This document shows, one piece after another, positions 22,364 to 34,743 of a stretch of 64,000 nucleotides of DNA. The notes beneath the pieces are model-generated. The model saw nothing but the letters and a program-made list of their open reading frames with translations. It made no database searches and was not told the DNA's origin. Both the position numbers and the translations under genes were made by a program. This DNA is from Membranipora membranacea (taxonomy: Eukaryota; Bryozoa; Gymnolaemata; Cheilostomatida; Membraniporidae): the NCBI GenBank assembly GCA_914767715.1, contig OU612069.1, positions 14,007,387 through 14,071,386 on the forward strand. The letters run 5' to 3'. Position 1 is the first letter of the stretch, and each line of letters opens with the position of its first letter.

Positions 22364-25086
22364 TGCACCGATGTCACAAAGACTATCAATGGTATTTAGT
22401 AGTTTAGACTAATTATTTTGATTATAAGCTGTCGTTTCAATTTGGTGGTATTGTTTCACTGATGTATTCTTATTATAGTGGATGGTGGGTTTGTGAATTC
22501 AAATTTCTGAATATACCTTATACCGCTGATGCTGATGTGCTGGTGTGCCGAGGACGTGAAAGCCCCTTCAGTATTTGACATTCAATTATAAGCCGTCTTT
22601 TGGTACTTTTTTGTTGTTTTTCTTCCTGATATATTGTATTAATATTTGTGGTAGATTTGTCGCATTGGCTGAGGTTTAGAATACAAATAAATGCAGTAGG
22701 CCAAAACACACCTACGGCTTGTATCGTATTGTTAAAGTTAGTGTCAGCAAAAGACGCAAATGATATCATTACCTGTTACACAGTTAATAATCTGAGGTTG
22801 CTCACTGTTCCATAATTGTACTGGAATGTTGCTGATTTATAACATACTGGTAGAATCACATCATGTTGAACGATCGGTTGCATAATTTGACAATTCAATG
22901 CTACTCAATCAGTATTTAGATATTGGGAAAAATAATTAAATAAAACTCAAACACCCATGAGCTTGTCGTTGAAGGTAGGAGCGCCAAACATAGGGTAGTT
23001 ATACTCATAAATATGGAAAGGACAACCACATCAACTCTTTCTATTTGCTTGGTCTACAAATTTATAGTCATCGCAAATCAACCAACTTAATATAGCTAAA
23101 AACAAATTTTCTGATCTCAGTTCACCTGAAGTTTTTTGGCATTTATGGCTGCGGTTTTTGCTAGTTTTATTATAGCTAAATATGTATTACAATTTTCACT
23201 TGCAATAGCTTCTTGTGTTCACAAAAATCATTGCTGCCATTTGGTAAACTTATTAGTACATCTAAGTATACGTCTACATGGAGGAGAGAGTTATCCCATT
23301 TAAAGTAGGGGTGCTGGACCAATGGTACTCAATCCGCACCCTATACCCTTGCCTGCAAAAATTACGGCTACTCTTTATATTTAAGAGGAGCAGAGATCAT
23401 TTTACGGTCTGTAGGATGTGCAGTTGCATCTGGTATGGCAAGGGTGGCTAGGATGCACAGAGTGCAAGAACCAAATCACGAATGACTGCTAGCGCGGGAA
23501 ATTTAACTAAGAACTCACAGATCACAAGTTTACACCCTCAACCATAAGGCACTATGAATATTGTTAGTATATCTTATTCTATCATCTGCCATCTGTTGAA
23601 CCTGACTTCTTTTTGTTTGTGCTGACGATCCTAGGGTTGTCATAAGTTTTGATTATTGAAGCTCGTGATTTTTGCATTCAGCAAATACATTGTCAAGACT
23701 CACTCAACATTATTGCATGCACTTCAGCCATATAGTAGTTTATAACTGTAGTATCTAGGCGTGTGTTTCCTGACATCGGTAGTGTGATAGCCTAAAACCT
23801 AAACACGGTACTATGATTGAATGAAAGTTAGTAATAATAGCACCTGAGTATAATTGTCCTGAGTTTGACTGAGCCAATTGGTTATGGGTTCCATTGATTT
23901 AAAGCCCATACCTGACCTATGGTTGCTATTTCTTGGACTACTTAACACTGATGAGAGCTATTGTGAGTTGTCTCTTCTCTCACAAAGTGTAGACAACTTT
24001 TTATTTCATAAATTTTTTTGGCGGTTTTGTTTTACATAGTTATTTATACCATCAATAATAGTAATACCAAACAATTAAAGAACATAGGATTAATCTACAA
24101 AATTCACTTGCATCATATCATGCTATCTTTGGTGTAAAATGCTAATTCAAGGTGGTTGAATTCATGGTGATCCTCAATCGGACAGAGTCATTGGCGTAAA
24201 GCCATTAATATAGGTATCTCAAGATATGATGAGTAGCGACAACTGTAGGCTAACAGCGGGGACAAAAGCCTATAGTTTGTTTGTATATCTGATACAATAT
24301 TGCTTCAGACTGATACATAAAGAATACTTCACCTTTGATTTGATTTATGGCTGCCTACGTTCAGAAGTTAAATCAAGTTTGGAGGCAGAGAAAGTAAAGT
24401 TATTTTCCTTACACCTGTAGTGGATCAACTTGAATTTCTTTCATAATATACTAGACAGCTATCAAAGCAGCCATGCTGTGACGCAGGCAGTAGACAGTTA
24501 AGTAGCAATAATCCCAAGTTCAATTGTTGTAAAAAACTTCCTGCAGCTGACATTTGTTAACAGGGTATAATTTTCAATAAATGGCTTGATGAGTCATCTA
24601 GCCAGTGAGATAAACCAGCTATCACATGTTAATAAATATCAAGTAAACAGAAACTTCTTTCGATATATTATCATCAAACTAGTATGAATCAATATTGAAA
24701 CATCATAAATGCTTATCAAGCATATCAGTTGTCAGACAATGGTGTGAAAGGAATGCTATCAAATTTTCTAGGAGGAAGTAAATGCAATTTTGAATAGGGA
24801 ATGTCCCATTAAGTGCACACAAGCATGAAATTAAGTTATCAGTAAACATATTACAACCAATTTACACTGCATTTTGAGTGGGCAGAATGTTAACAAGACA
24901 TTGTGTTGAGTGTTTACTTACAAAGCATGGTGGTAAGTTGTCATTTTGTGAAGTAATTTCTTGTTGCACTTAGATTACAGCCTAAGCTGTGTCAGGCTTG
25001 TAGTAGGCATCAAAGTCAGGGAAAAGTGAAGCATTTTGATAGAATCGAGCTGAGCAGTTTGCCTTCATTTACTGTGCTATTAGAAA
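22364..25086. other. Duplicated intergenic stretch between P450 and POT genes
   Basis: A diverged copy of the P450 tail occurs at about 22494-22545. Several blocks recur upstream of the second POT copy, for example GTCTC(T/C)TCTCTC followed by GTAGACAACTTTT near 23970 and 59600. The last 120 bp before the ATG are strongly conserved (block GAGCAGTTTGCCT), so they may hold the promoter and 5' UTR. No TATA box stands out. Confidence 0.5.
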
Positions 25087-28000
25087 ATGGGGAACGGGAC
25101 ATCCAGCCAAGGACAAGCTAGGAGGCCAGTTATAAACAATCGTCAAGTGACACTGAGTCACAGTGAATTCTATGACTCCACTAGCGTTGAGTACGAAAGA
25201 GTGGAAGATATCTCCTCAAGAAATCTGGCAGCCGCAGCTCAAGGAGAATACAAACCAATCAAGCAACAGACAATAGCATTGAATCTGGTATTGGTGTGCG
25301 AGTTCTTCAGGAATATGTCTATGCATTCACTGATCTACTGGATACCGCTCACCCTGCAGCTAAATATGGGATTCTTCACTGAAAATGGTGAAGTCATGAA
25401 AGATAAGTTTGATGAATTAAGTCTCAGGTAAGTTCCAGTTACACTATCATTAGGCAGTGTTTGATTTAAACTTGGCTCGGGTCACTGGTAGTGGCATTCC
25501 ATTATAAATCCTGGATAATTAATAATGGAATGCCACTATCAACGACACGAGATGTGTATGTCCAAGCCTCCGTGACTCTCTTGGCGTACTGCAACTTATG
25601 CAGTCCGGATACATGCTAATAATGATAATAATAATAATGATAATAATATTGCTGTCTGTCAGGGTTGACAATGACTGGCACTGACATGCTGGCTTTGGTA
25701 GTTGTTTATAGTGACAACTAGGTTTCCATGTCCATAGTGCCACTCTTCAACCATTGACAGCCTTAACCCAGTGTGAAGCATATCGCTACAAGGCCGGAGA
25801 AGCAGTGGTTGGTGACAGCGTCCTCTTGTATAGAGCTGCATCATATCGGAGGGTTGTTTTATCTACATTATGCATACAGAAGGCCTCCATTTTTCTGCAT
25901 CATGATCTGAACGGACTACGTGCTTAGTCAAAGTCGAAACAAGGTTTGGTATCGGATGGGATTTGAACCCACAACCGGCTGGTCATCTGACAGGTGCCGC
26001 TTACCACTGTGCCAAACTGACTGACTGGATAAATGCTACACAGTTTGATAATGATGACTAGTAAATTTGGCCGAGCTTAGGTAATACCAGATTAATTGAA
26101 CCGATCTAATTATGATTGGACATATCACCAAAACAGTTTGTCACCTCGTGGTTGTTGCTACAACACCGCCCTCAGTATGCATTTTGTTTTTAATTTTCAA
26201 CTCAATTGTGCATAGTAATTCAGTCCAGCTTATCTTTGATGCGATGTGACTCAACTCAACATAACTCAGGTATATGTACGTTTGTGTATTCCTAGAAACT
26301 TAATCCTTGCACATATATTTATTCATGATATAATGGCCCTCATCTGCTAGTTGTAGCCTTACAGTGATGTAGCCTAGCCTGAGTTCAATAGTAGTGGGAA
26401 CGGGTCCTATACTTGAGGTCATGTGTTCGTCTGTCTATTTTGCTTGTAAAAATTTGACAAGATATTAAGTTGTCGCAACAAATACACAACTGACTCTGTG
26501 AATAATTTTGGTATCTTTTTGCTTTTTAGAATCAGTGTGATTCCAAGTATCTCCTTTATCTTCACCTATGGATGCGGCTGGATCGTTGGAATTTTTACTG
26601 ACGCATGTGTAAGAAAAACAAGAATACTCTTCATATCTGGTGTGCTCATGTACATGGGGTGAGTACTGCTAGCAATCAAGACAACTTCGGCATTATTCAT
26701 GGATTTCTATGGAAATGTCCTAAAAGAGACTTCTATTTGAAGCGGGATTTCCATAGATAATGTGATGATGTTGCGCTTTAGCACAACAAAATAAGGAGCA
26801 TAATTGACAGTCTCCGGCATAGGCCTCCACCTTCCTCAAATCAGAACGATGCCAGTATCTGCTCTTACCATTTTATATTAATATGTTCTTCCTCACCTGC
26901 AATGGTTAGTAAGGCAATAAAAACATGATAAAGTATTACGTAAACTACAACAAATTTGAGAGTCATGTCCCCTTAGCACGAGAGGAGACAACCACAACAT
27001 GGGATGACTTTTTCTGCTCCAGCTCAAATATAAGTTCATTCGACTTGTATTTATATCTGTTCAACAAGATACCTGAGATTTAGCTAATATTTGAAAGCAT
27101 CTATCAATTCTAAAACATGTGTAAAAATATTAACATCAAATCTTTAGTTTGCTTGTATTTTATCTTTAACTGTAGATTCATATACATGACGGTGTTGCTT
27201 TATGATATATCCAACAACCTATCATGTATGGCAGTGAATGGAAGCTATGGAGATGAAAACAGATTTGTCAACTGTACATTTGAGGCTGCTCTAGTAGCTG
27301 GATTTGCTGACAACTACCACCTGTGGATGATTTACGTTGCAGTGGTGTACATCTTGTCTGTCCTCGAATCAATATTTGAGACTGTTCTGCCTGTCTTGGC
27401 TGGTGATCAGGTGAGGTCACTTTCACTATGTTTCCATACAGGTGATATCGGTTTTAGGTCCAATTGATACATAGGATTAGCATTTAGGTTAACTTGCAAC
27501 TGCATTCGTTCTCATTTCTTCATTCTAAGCCAGGAACCGTTTTGATTTGCAATGAATATATTCCAATTCTTGTTTCATGATTTTTTCATCACGGAAATCG
27601 TTAGCATTCATCATTTGACATGGGAGAGGACCACCCAACAATCATTTGTTAGAGTCATGTCAAAATGAAATAGTGTTGGTTATAGTAAACTTTGCAATAC
27701 ATACACTCCATCGATTGCCAACTCCAATCACCAGGCAACTCCAGACATTAACAAATACCTGTCAATCTGAGCAGTAAAAAAATATTTTCAAGATTAGAAA
27801 CCTTGCATCTGCAGGATTGCATGCTTTACCATGCTAAAAGTTTCATTGGATAACTACATCAAACAGAAGCAGCAAGGTCATTTCTGTAACAGTAACAGGT
27901 TGTAACAGGTTTCTTAATGAAGTTTCTCACTGAGCCTGTCTTGTCCTAGATCAAATTTAATCCAATTGCCTGCATTCCATTTGCTCCCTTCCACTGGTCA

Positions 28001-31000
28001 CGCCACTGGTCGCGCCACACCGCTAACCAGTGGAGCAGGAGCAACTCCAAATGCAGGCAAATGAACCAAACTTGGTCTAGTCTTGGCCTTACCACAGGGT
28101 ATATATTGCAGATGGAAAATCGGAATGAGGTCAGGCAATTCTACGCCAAGTACTATTGGGTGAGAAAGCTTGGGGAGGTCTTCTCATGTCTTGTGTGTAT
28201 CACGTTCTTGCTGGTGGTCCCTGAAGACCCATTTGAGAGCGATAAGTATTCAGGATTCTACAACTTTCTTGTGGAAGGGTGGGCGACTTTTCTCATTGTT
28301 GCCTCAACAGCTGGAATGATTGCACTTTTTGTTGGTAAGGACTTTTGGGTTTTCAAAATGTTGATATCTTAATCTGCCTTCCAAACTTTTCTGAATAGAC
28401 ATTGGTGATTTTCAAAACTCCCAACTGTGCTCTGGAACTCTTTCATGCCACTCTAATTATTTCTGTAATAGAATGATTTCAGCTAAAATTCTTTGAATTT
28501 TTAGTTGTGTGTGGGAGGATTACAAGAGAACCGAGACCTGATGTTAGTGTCATCGTAGACACAGTAGGGATATGGAAACAGGCTTTCTCAAGGAGAGAGT
28601 AAGTGAATTTTATTAGCTGCTTGTTTATGACTTTATGCGGGGGAGGGTAGTGGTATGAGACCGTATTCTCTTTCTAACGGTTGATTAACACCCATAATAT
28701 CCCATCAGTCAGTTTTGTAAGTATTGTTGGTTGCTATTGGTCTTGATTTTAGCGTATTGTGGGTAGGGAGAGACAAGAACAAATCCCTATAGCGATAGCG
28801 GGAATTGAACCCGGGACCTCTTGTTTGATATCCATGGGTGTGAACATTTGCGCTATCAAAGCTCCAATATCTATAAGCAGGTAATTTTACTTACCGTCAA
28901 ATGTTCTAGTGATCAAAATTTACCGATGAAACACACTGCTTTTTTTAATGGTCTGATGCGCTGCAGATCCATAATTTTATCCAATTCTCATGATTTCTAG
29001 GCACAGGTTAGATGGCACCTCCTTCCTGACTCCAGCTATGTGGAGGTATGGTGGTGAATATCCTGAGGGGGCTGTTAAGGAAAGAGGTAATATGATGCAG
29101 TTCTTTGTGGTGGTCCTCTGTCTCGTTCCTGTAGCCTTCACCACACAGATACCAGTGGTAAGTGTGAATTAAATAGTTGGTTCAAGCTAAAATTACTTTA
29201 CCTGATAAAACATGGTTGTTAAATTGCTTGTTCAGCAGAAATGTCTTGCAATTATTGAATCGAGATCGATTAGAAATCAGTTTTTAAAAGATGTGAAGAG
29301 TAAAAAAGTTTACCACAAGAGGCATACACCAAGGCAGGGGCGTATATTCTAAAAAATTTCACTCACTGACTTTTCAGAGATGAGCATAATAATCGGGCGC
29401 AGCCCGATCCACACGCCGTAGGCGTGGCGGGGAGGGTGTGGTAGGGGCGCTTAATCGCCCTCCCACCACGGAAATTTTTGCATATCGGTAGCAAAATAGT
29501 GCAAGCAGAGAGGTATTTCAATAGCTCACTGAGCGGTTGGGTACTTTCAGAAAATAACTCAATAGCAGTAGAAGATTACGGTAAAAATGCTCCAGTTGTA
29601 AAGCACCCATTTGAAAAAAAAACTGACCTTGATGGGATTCGAACCCACAACAATCTTATTAACAGTGATTATTAGGCGGACGCTCTACACACTGAGCTAT
29701 TCAGCAACTCACAGAAATACGTGGGCCGTGAGTGCAAATATACGCCACTGCACCAAGGTTGTTGGGGGCCAGAATATTCAACATCTAGAAGCTCTCTAAG
29801 TAAGACTTGAACCCAGGACTTTTTCCGCACCAATTGCCTGGCAGTGAATTGCAAGTGAGCTAACCGATTGCGCCATGTCAAAATCCTTGAAAAAGAGTCG
29901 GCTGATTGTGCTAATTAACAAGCATACCACACACTACTCAGAGTTGTGTTTTATTTCATCCCCCAGCACAGTCCATTCCACCATCGCCATCCTATGGCAT
30001 GCATCATACGTGTTAGGGTTATTCGCCTTACATTGCCCATTGCTGGTACCCCTTGTAGCGTGTCTTCAGCTGTCTTTCTAGCTTGTCTGCATGTTTTTCC
30101 ATGTCCTCACATGTCTCATCATGAGTCAGTCAGAAGACTAGTACACAAGAAAGGTGTACATTTGAGGGTGCCAGGAGCCGGTAAAATCAACCCCGGATCC
30201 CCCAGTGGGACCCGAATCACAACACCTCCGCCCCCAATTTCCTGCCACGCTTGAAAAAACTTATGAAAAATAAAAAAGTTTTCACCAGTTTTGTACATAG
30301 TTGATACACTCATCATATTAGACATTAGTGTGAACTCACAAAATGAAGGTTAGGGTAGGCGGACACCAATCTATTTTTTTGATTATGTGGGTAAAAAAAT
30401 CCAACTCATCTTTGCAAGTAGCCATCATTTCTTCCATTATACAGACGTTTGTACCAAACTATCTATATGATGAGACTCATCAAAGGCTCAATCTCACATC
30501 ATCAGCTTTCCTAGACGCACAGCAGGAGAATCTTGAGATCGTGGTAAGGGCGTTATTGATGATGTTACGTTCATCAGTATATAATGAACAGAATCAGAAC
30601 TGGCTGGCTGAGGATTGATGTAGATAGTTAATCAAGTTTTAACAGCTGCTTTAACTGCAATGCTCTTTTTTGTTACAATTATGGGCTTCTCATCGATTAA
30701 AAGATTAGAGAAACTAAGAAAAAAAACTGGCAAACAATTTTTGTTAGTGCTTGTTTATTCACCTTCTAGGAGGGTTTTAATCTTGAAATTTTGAGCAAGC
30801 CTGAAATCTGACTGCGACATCAAGATTCACACAGACATAGGCTGGAGATATGATTTCCAAACTCTTTGTGATCTTTACTCTTCCATTAGGGTGGAAATTA
30901 TAATTTTAAATTCATGATTCACAGCAATTTGGTATTGCCAATAATTGACTGGTTATGATAAAGTTTTCAGTTGCAGGACTTCTTGTACATCATAGTTAAT

Positions 31001-32034
31001 CAATGGAAACCATCCGTATTATATTGTATTGTATATTTTAGTTGTACAACATGCTGGGTAATAGAGGTGCAAGCGCTTTATTTATTCCACTCTACTACTA
31101 CTCATCATGTTATCTGTATACAAAATGGAGAGTGCAAATCTCTTTTCTTCAGAGGTTGACAGCTGGACAAATAGCAATGATAATATCAATACTTATATTC
31201 ATATTGACATCCAATCTCTATGACTTTGGTGGGTGAAAAAAATGCTTGCATCTAACCTTGATTTCTTGTTAAGGTGTAGTTCTAAAAGAAATGGGAATTA
31301 TATTTTAGTTCTTAAAGAAGTATGATTTGATATGATATGATTACCCAATAAAACCAAATAAGTCACACATTCACTATTATAGGCTGTATTAATGCAGGCA
31401 TGGATTGCTGGTAAAACAGTGTATATGATGATATATATTTATCTTTTCAGAGATAACTTTGAGGTCCCTACTTGCACCAAGTATATTCCTTGGAATTTGT
31501 AACGCATTAGTCTACACAGCTGGTGAGTGATATGATGGTCTGTCCGAAAGGAAAATTAAACAATATTGGAATGTAGCCTAGCATAATTATGATTTGGGCA
31601 TGCAATGGTACTCTTTCGCATATACAAAGGTTTAAACAATTAATTTGTTATATGCTCGTCTAGATTGGAAGAGAGGGGGATTGGATATGGTATCACTAGA
31701 AAATGAGGAAAACAAGCTTCCAATCTTTGGCCTCTAATAATTACCATAAAACTCTCAGCTTATCCTGTGAGAATTGATGAGATTATACTTTAGATATTTT
31801 CTTTCAGGTTATGAATTGACGTTCCTGGCTGCTCCGAGAGCGATGCAGGCAACTTCAATGGGACTCTTCTACTGTCTAGATGGCATCGCAAACATTATAA
31901 ACATTGTGGCTGTATACACAGACTACAGTGAAAAGCTTACATATTACATGGTGGCAGGAATGCTGTCAACAATATCTGGCTTGGTCGTACTGATAATACT
32001 TCATAAGAAGTTTGGTCTGAGGCTTCACTCCTGA
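25087..32034 (+). CDS. POT/SLC15-like proton-coupled oligopeptide transporter family protein
   Basis: Ten exons join in frame to 587 residues: 25087-25427, 26530-26658, 27176-27410, 28112-28334, 28505-28598, 29001-29157, 30445-30543, 31042-31228, 31451-31522 and 31808-32034. All have GT-AG borders. The length is typical of the POT family of 12-helix transporters that import di/tripeptides or histidine with protons. Family marks: IVGIFTDACVRKTRILFISG, equivalent to the G-x-LADxxLGRYRTI block after helix 2; LAGDQ followed by FYAKYYWVRKLGEVF, equivalent to GADQ then FFNWFYWxINxG; TQIPVTFVPN, like Q-x-x-TFxxQ; and ELTFLAAPRAMQATSMGLFY, the helix 10-11 APxxM block. The proton-coupling E-x-x-ERF-x-YYG motif of helix 1 is replaced by CEFFRNMSMH (71-80). 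The N-terminus MGNGTS is a myristoylation consensus. Three N-glycosylation sequons (NLS, NGS, NCT) sit in the loop encoded by exon 3. It may be a divergent SLC15A4-like protein; the substrate cannot be inferred. Confidence 0.85.
25490..25546. repeat. Inverted repeat in POT intron 1, conserved in copy 2
   Basis: TAGTGGCATTCCATTAT and its complement ATAATGGAATGCCACTA are separated by about 20 bp. The same arrangement is found at about 61140-61191 in intron 1 of the second POT copy. Confidence 0.7.
25619..26030 (-). repeat. tRNA-derived SINE with ATT tail (in POT intron 1)
   Basis: On the minus strand the tRNA-like head is at about 26030-25955, with B box GTTGTGGGTTCAAATCCCAT. A body of about 300 bp follows, then an (ATT)n tail at 25619-25648. 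Body blocks such as CACTCTTCAACCATTGACAG and AACCCAGT recur in 34028-34410, defining a family. It is absent from the equivalent intron of copy 2. Confidence 0.8.
28795..28870 (-). repeat. tRNA-like SINE head in POT intron 5
   Basis: Minus-strand B box GGTCCCGGGTTCAATTCCCG with a degenerate A box near 28855. No full cloverleaf. Confidence 0.5.
29392..29720 (-). repeat. SINE-like repeat with GC-rich hairpins (POT intron 6)
   Basis: On the minus strand a tRNA-like head lies at about 29705-29625, with A box TAGCTCAGTGTGTAGAGC and B box GGGTTCGAATCCCA. Further along, at 29392-29468, there are three adjacent GC-rich hairpins: ATCGGGC/GCCCGAT, CACGCC/GGCGTG and a longer imperfect one. Whether the hairpins and the head are one element is unclear. 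Confidence 0.5.
29745..29885 (-). repeat. tRNA-derived SINE head (family shared with 55660-55800)
   Basis: Minus-strand A box TGGCGCAATCGGTTAGC and B box CTGGGTTCAAGTC flank an insert rich in CACTGCCAGG. The same blocks, and the flanking CACTACTCAGAGTTGTGTT, occur at 55660-55870. A partial relative lies at 30150-30245. Confidence 0.65.
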
Positions 32035-33966
32035 TAACTGCATAATTACTGGTAGTTATTTCTGAACAGGCTTTCCTATGATGACAACAAATTTTACATA
32101 AAGAAATGATACCAAGCTAGTTACACCTATATATCTTTGAAGGGGCTTAACTGACATAACCCTCAAGGCTAAATGCCGACCGACCTTTACAAAAGTTTTG
32201 GTTTGATTGACCATTGCACATTATCTCGCTTGCCATTGTCTTATTTAATAGCTAACTTTGAAAAGGTCCAAGTAGCTAAAGAGTAGGAGGGTGATAATAA
32301 GTAAATATTTCTCAATTAAAATTTTAATAAAAAGTACCGAAAACTCAGATTTGATACTTACTGTGAAGCATTTGTATGTTTATTGATTGAGACACAGCTT
32401 GAATCATTGAAATAATATTATATTATCAATTTGCCGATTTATGCGCAGCCTCTCATATTGTGTGAGCTAATACCTCTATCCACTAAACCTTCAAATTCAT
32501 CAGTGCCGATATTTGCCCTGAAGACAATATTATTGGGTACATAAATGATGTTGATATATAAAGCTTATTTTTTTGAATTTTGGACGTCATTGGCTGAATG
32601 ATATGCCATTTCGAATTAAATTTAGGAGGCATAATAACCTGCACTGCAGCCTTCCATTGTTGTTGTCAGTGTAATGGTGTACAAAACTCAGGGAATTGAC
32701 ATATTCAGAACTGGTTTATTTTTTTGAGCCAGGATTCACAGGTACTAGTATATGATACCACACTGAAACCAAAGGAGGTCAGGTGAAGATGATCATGTAA
32801 AGGTAAACCACCTGGCTACTCTTTGTTATGGTCCAAATCCAGTGATTTTTTAAACAGCATGTGTACCGAACACAGCTCACGGTATAAGTGAGTTTTATAT
32901 ATCTATTCAGCCATTGTCATGTATATATACAGAAAAATGAATTTTTAAATCTTATTGATCTTTTACATCACCAATATAGTTAAATTGTTATGCCTCATTT
33001 TCAATCATGAATTTTATGGTGATAAGTTAACAGCTCTGTTATTCTATGAATATGAGGCAAAAATTCCAAAGTTGATGTTTTACCCTGGAATATTACTAGA
33101 AAGCTCCGAAAAGTATTGGCAAAATCCCTCAAAAGCAATAGCTAAGCCTCACTTTGAACTGCTCAAGTATCTGTGGGTCATTGCTCATTATGAACAAAGT
33201 AAACAAATTGCACAGACATGAAAAATATACGGTTCTTACAGATATTACTTTGGATATCTGTTTTGCTACTATGTAACTCTAATACCTGGCACCACCTCTG
33301 GAGGTTTTTGCTTTGCCCATGCACATATTGCAGTTTACAAGAGTTATCGAAACATATCATCAAGTATACAGTTGCCCAATCAAATGATCTATGTTGTGAT
33401 CTTGCAGAAATCAGAGAGACAAATAATAACAATTTAAGTATTTGCTAAGGATTTATTTTATAATAGCCATTCAATTACGTAATAACCATTATGAAAAGTA
33501 AGCACACAGAAATTGTTTGAAGTTTAAAATAATTATGTAAAATCTGTGCAATTATAAGTTGCAGTCAAATGTAAAGATTATAATTTGCGTTCAGAGGTCC
33601 ATATTTTTATTGTCCTATGACTCCCTAGCATCCAACTGTCATAACAGCACAGGGAGCTGTATATGGTCGAGGTTTGTACCCAGGGAACAATTCCAGGTCA
33701 AAGTGGCAGTACTGCAACTGAAGTTTGACAAGCCTCTCAAGTTACTTAATTGCTGAAAGAGTTATTCAATCGGTTGTATAACTTACATGAAAAATTAATA
33801 GACTGCATTGTCAGATTGTTATCAACAATGGTCGACAAATGCAAAATGAAGTAAATGTCATAAGGCTATCAAGAATCATCAGCATGCTCATAAGATTAGT
33901 TTTAGTTTAATTTATACTCACTATAATGATTGTTTTGTCCTGGGATTTTGATGAGCCCTTTGCAGC
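32035..33966. other. Downstream of POT gene, no further gene seen
   Basis: No clear poly(A) signal within the first 200 bp after the stop. Frames at 32955-33221 and 33559-33756 lack splice support and domain likeness. Confidence 0.35.
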
Positions 33967-34006
33967 ATGGTGGTTGTCCTGATTTGTTTATCAGGACAAC
34001 CACCAT
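33967..34006. repeat. Perfect 17-bp inverted repeat (hairpin)
   Basis: ATGGTGGTTGTCCTGAT, a 6-base loop (TTGTTT), then the exact complement. No following T run, so not a terminator in the bacterial sense; function unknown. Confidence 0.9.
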
Positions 34007-34027
34007 TCCACTCTGAGGAGGGCACAA

Positions 34028-34410
34028 TTAATAATAATAATATTTGCTGTCCGTCTAGGTAGACGATGACTGCACCGAGGTGCGGCATAGGAAGAGATTT
34101 GATAGTGACGTCTAGGTTTCCGAGTCGTTAGTGCCACTTTTCAACCACTGACAGCTTTAACCCAGTATACAAGGCTGGAGCTGCAGTGGTTGATGACAGC
34201 ATCCTCCTGTATAGAGTTATACCATACAAGAGGGTTCTTTAATCTGCATGCACGATGGTGTTGTACATACAGAATACCTCCATTATTTATAGTCCTGATC
34301 CGAAGGGACTGTGTGATCAGTCAAAGTCGAAATGACTTTCGGTCCCGGACGGGGTTTGAACCCACAACAAGTGGCAGACACGCTAACCACTGCGCCAAAC
34401 TGACTGAGGG
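34028..34410 (-). repeat. tRNA-derived SINE with ATT tail (second copy of family)
   Basis: Same layout as 25619-26030: head at the right end on the minus strand (B box GTTGTGGGTTCAAACCCCG), shared body blocks, and an (AAT)n run at the left end. Confidence 0.8.
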
Positions 34411-34743
34411 CACAAGTACATACTCTTCAACAGTTTTATATCTGGTGACGGTTCTGTAAAGAATTTTTATGAGCTTAGAGTAATAGGTAGACACAAACAA
34501 CTAACACTTATATTGTTAAATAAAGAAGCTACTGGACTGCAACCAACACAACACCATAGTCAATGGAAAACTTTAAAGAGTAGATAAAAAGAATATCAAT
34601 TTACTGAATCAAAAAAGAACCACGATTAGAATAATATGATACATTCTGTAACATGTGATCAATATTTGCAAACGTATTGATGCATTTATAGTTACCTTTT
34701 TGCAACTTTTTGATGAATACTTTTTTTCTTTATTATATGCTTA

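Noticed and set aside
28021-28111. Starting POT exon 4 upstream at TGTCCTAG (27959)
   Set aside because: That reading gives a low-complexity HW/SRH-rich stretch unlike any POT. The acceptor TATTGCAG at 28111 joins LAGDQ to MENRNEV in phase and matches the family.
29625-29705. Possible tRNA gene (good A and B boxes, T-rich stretch after)
   Set aside because: Acceptor and anticodon arms do not pair and it is attached to a repeat body, so it is a SINE head.
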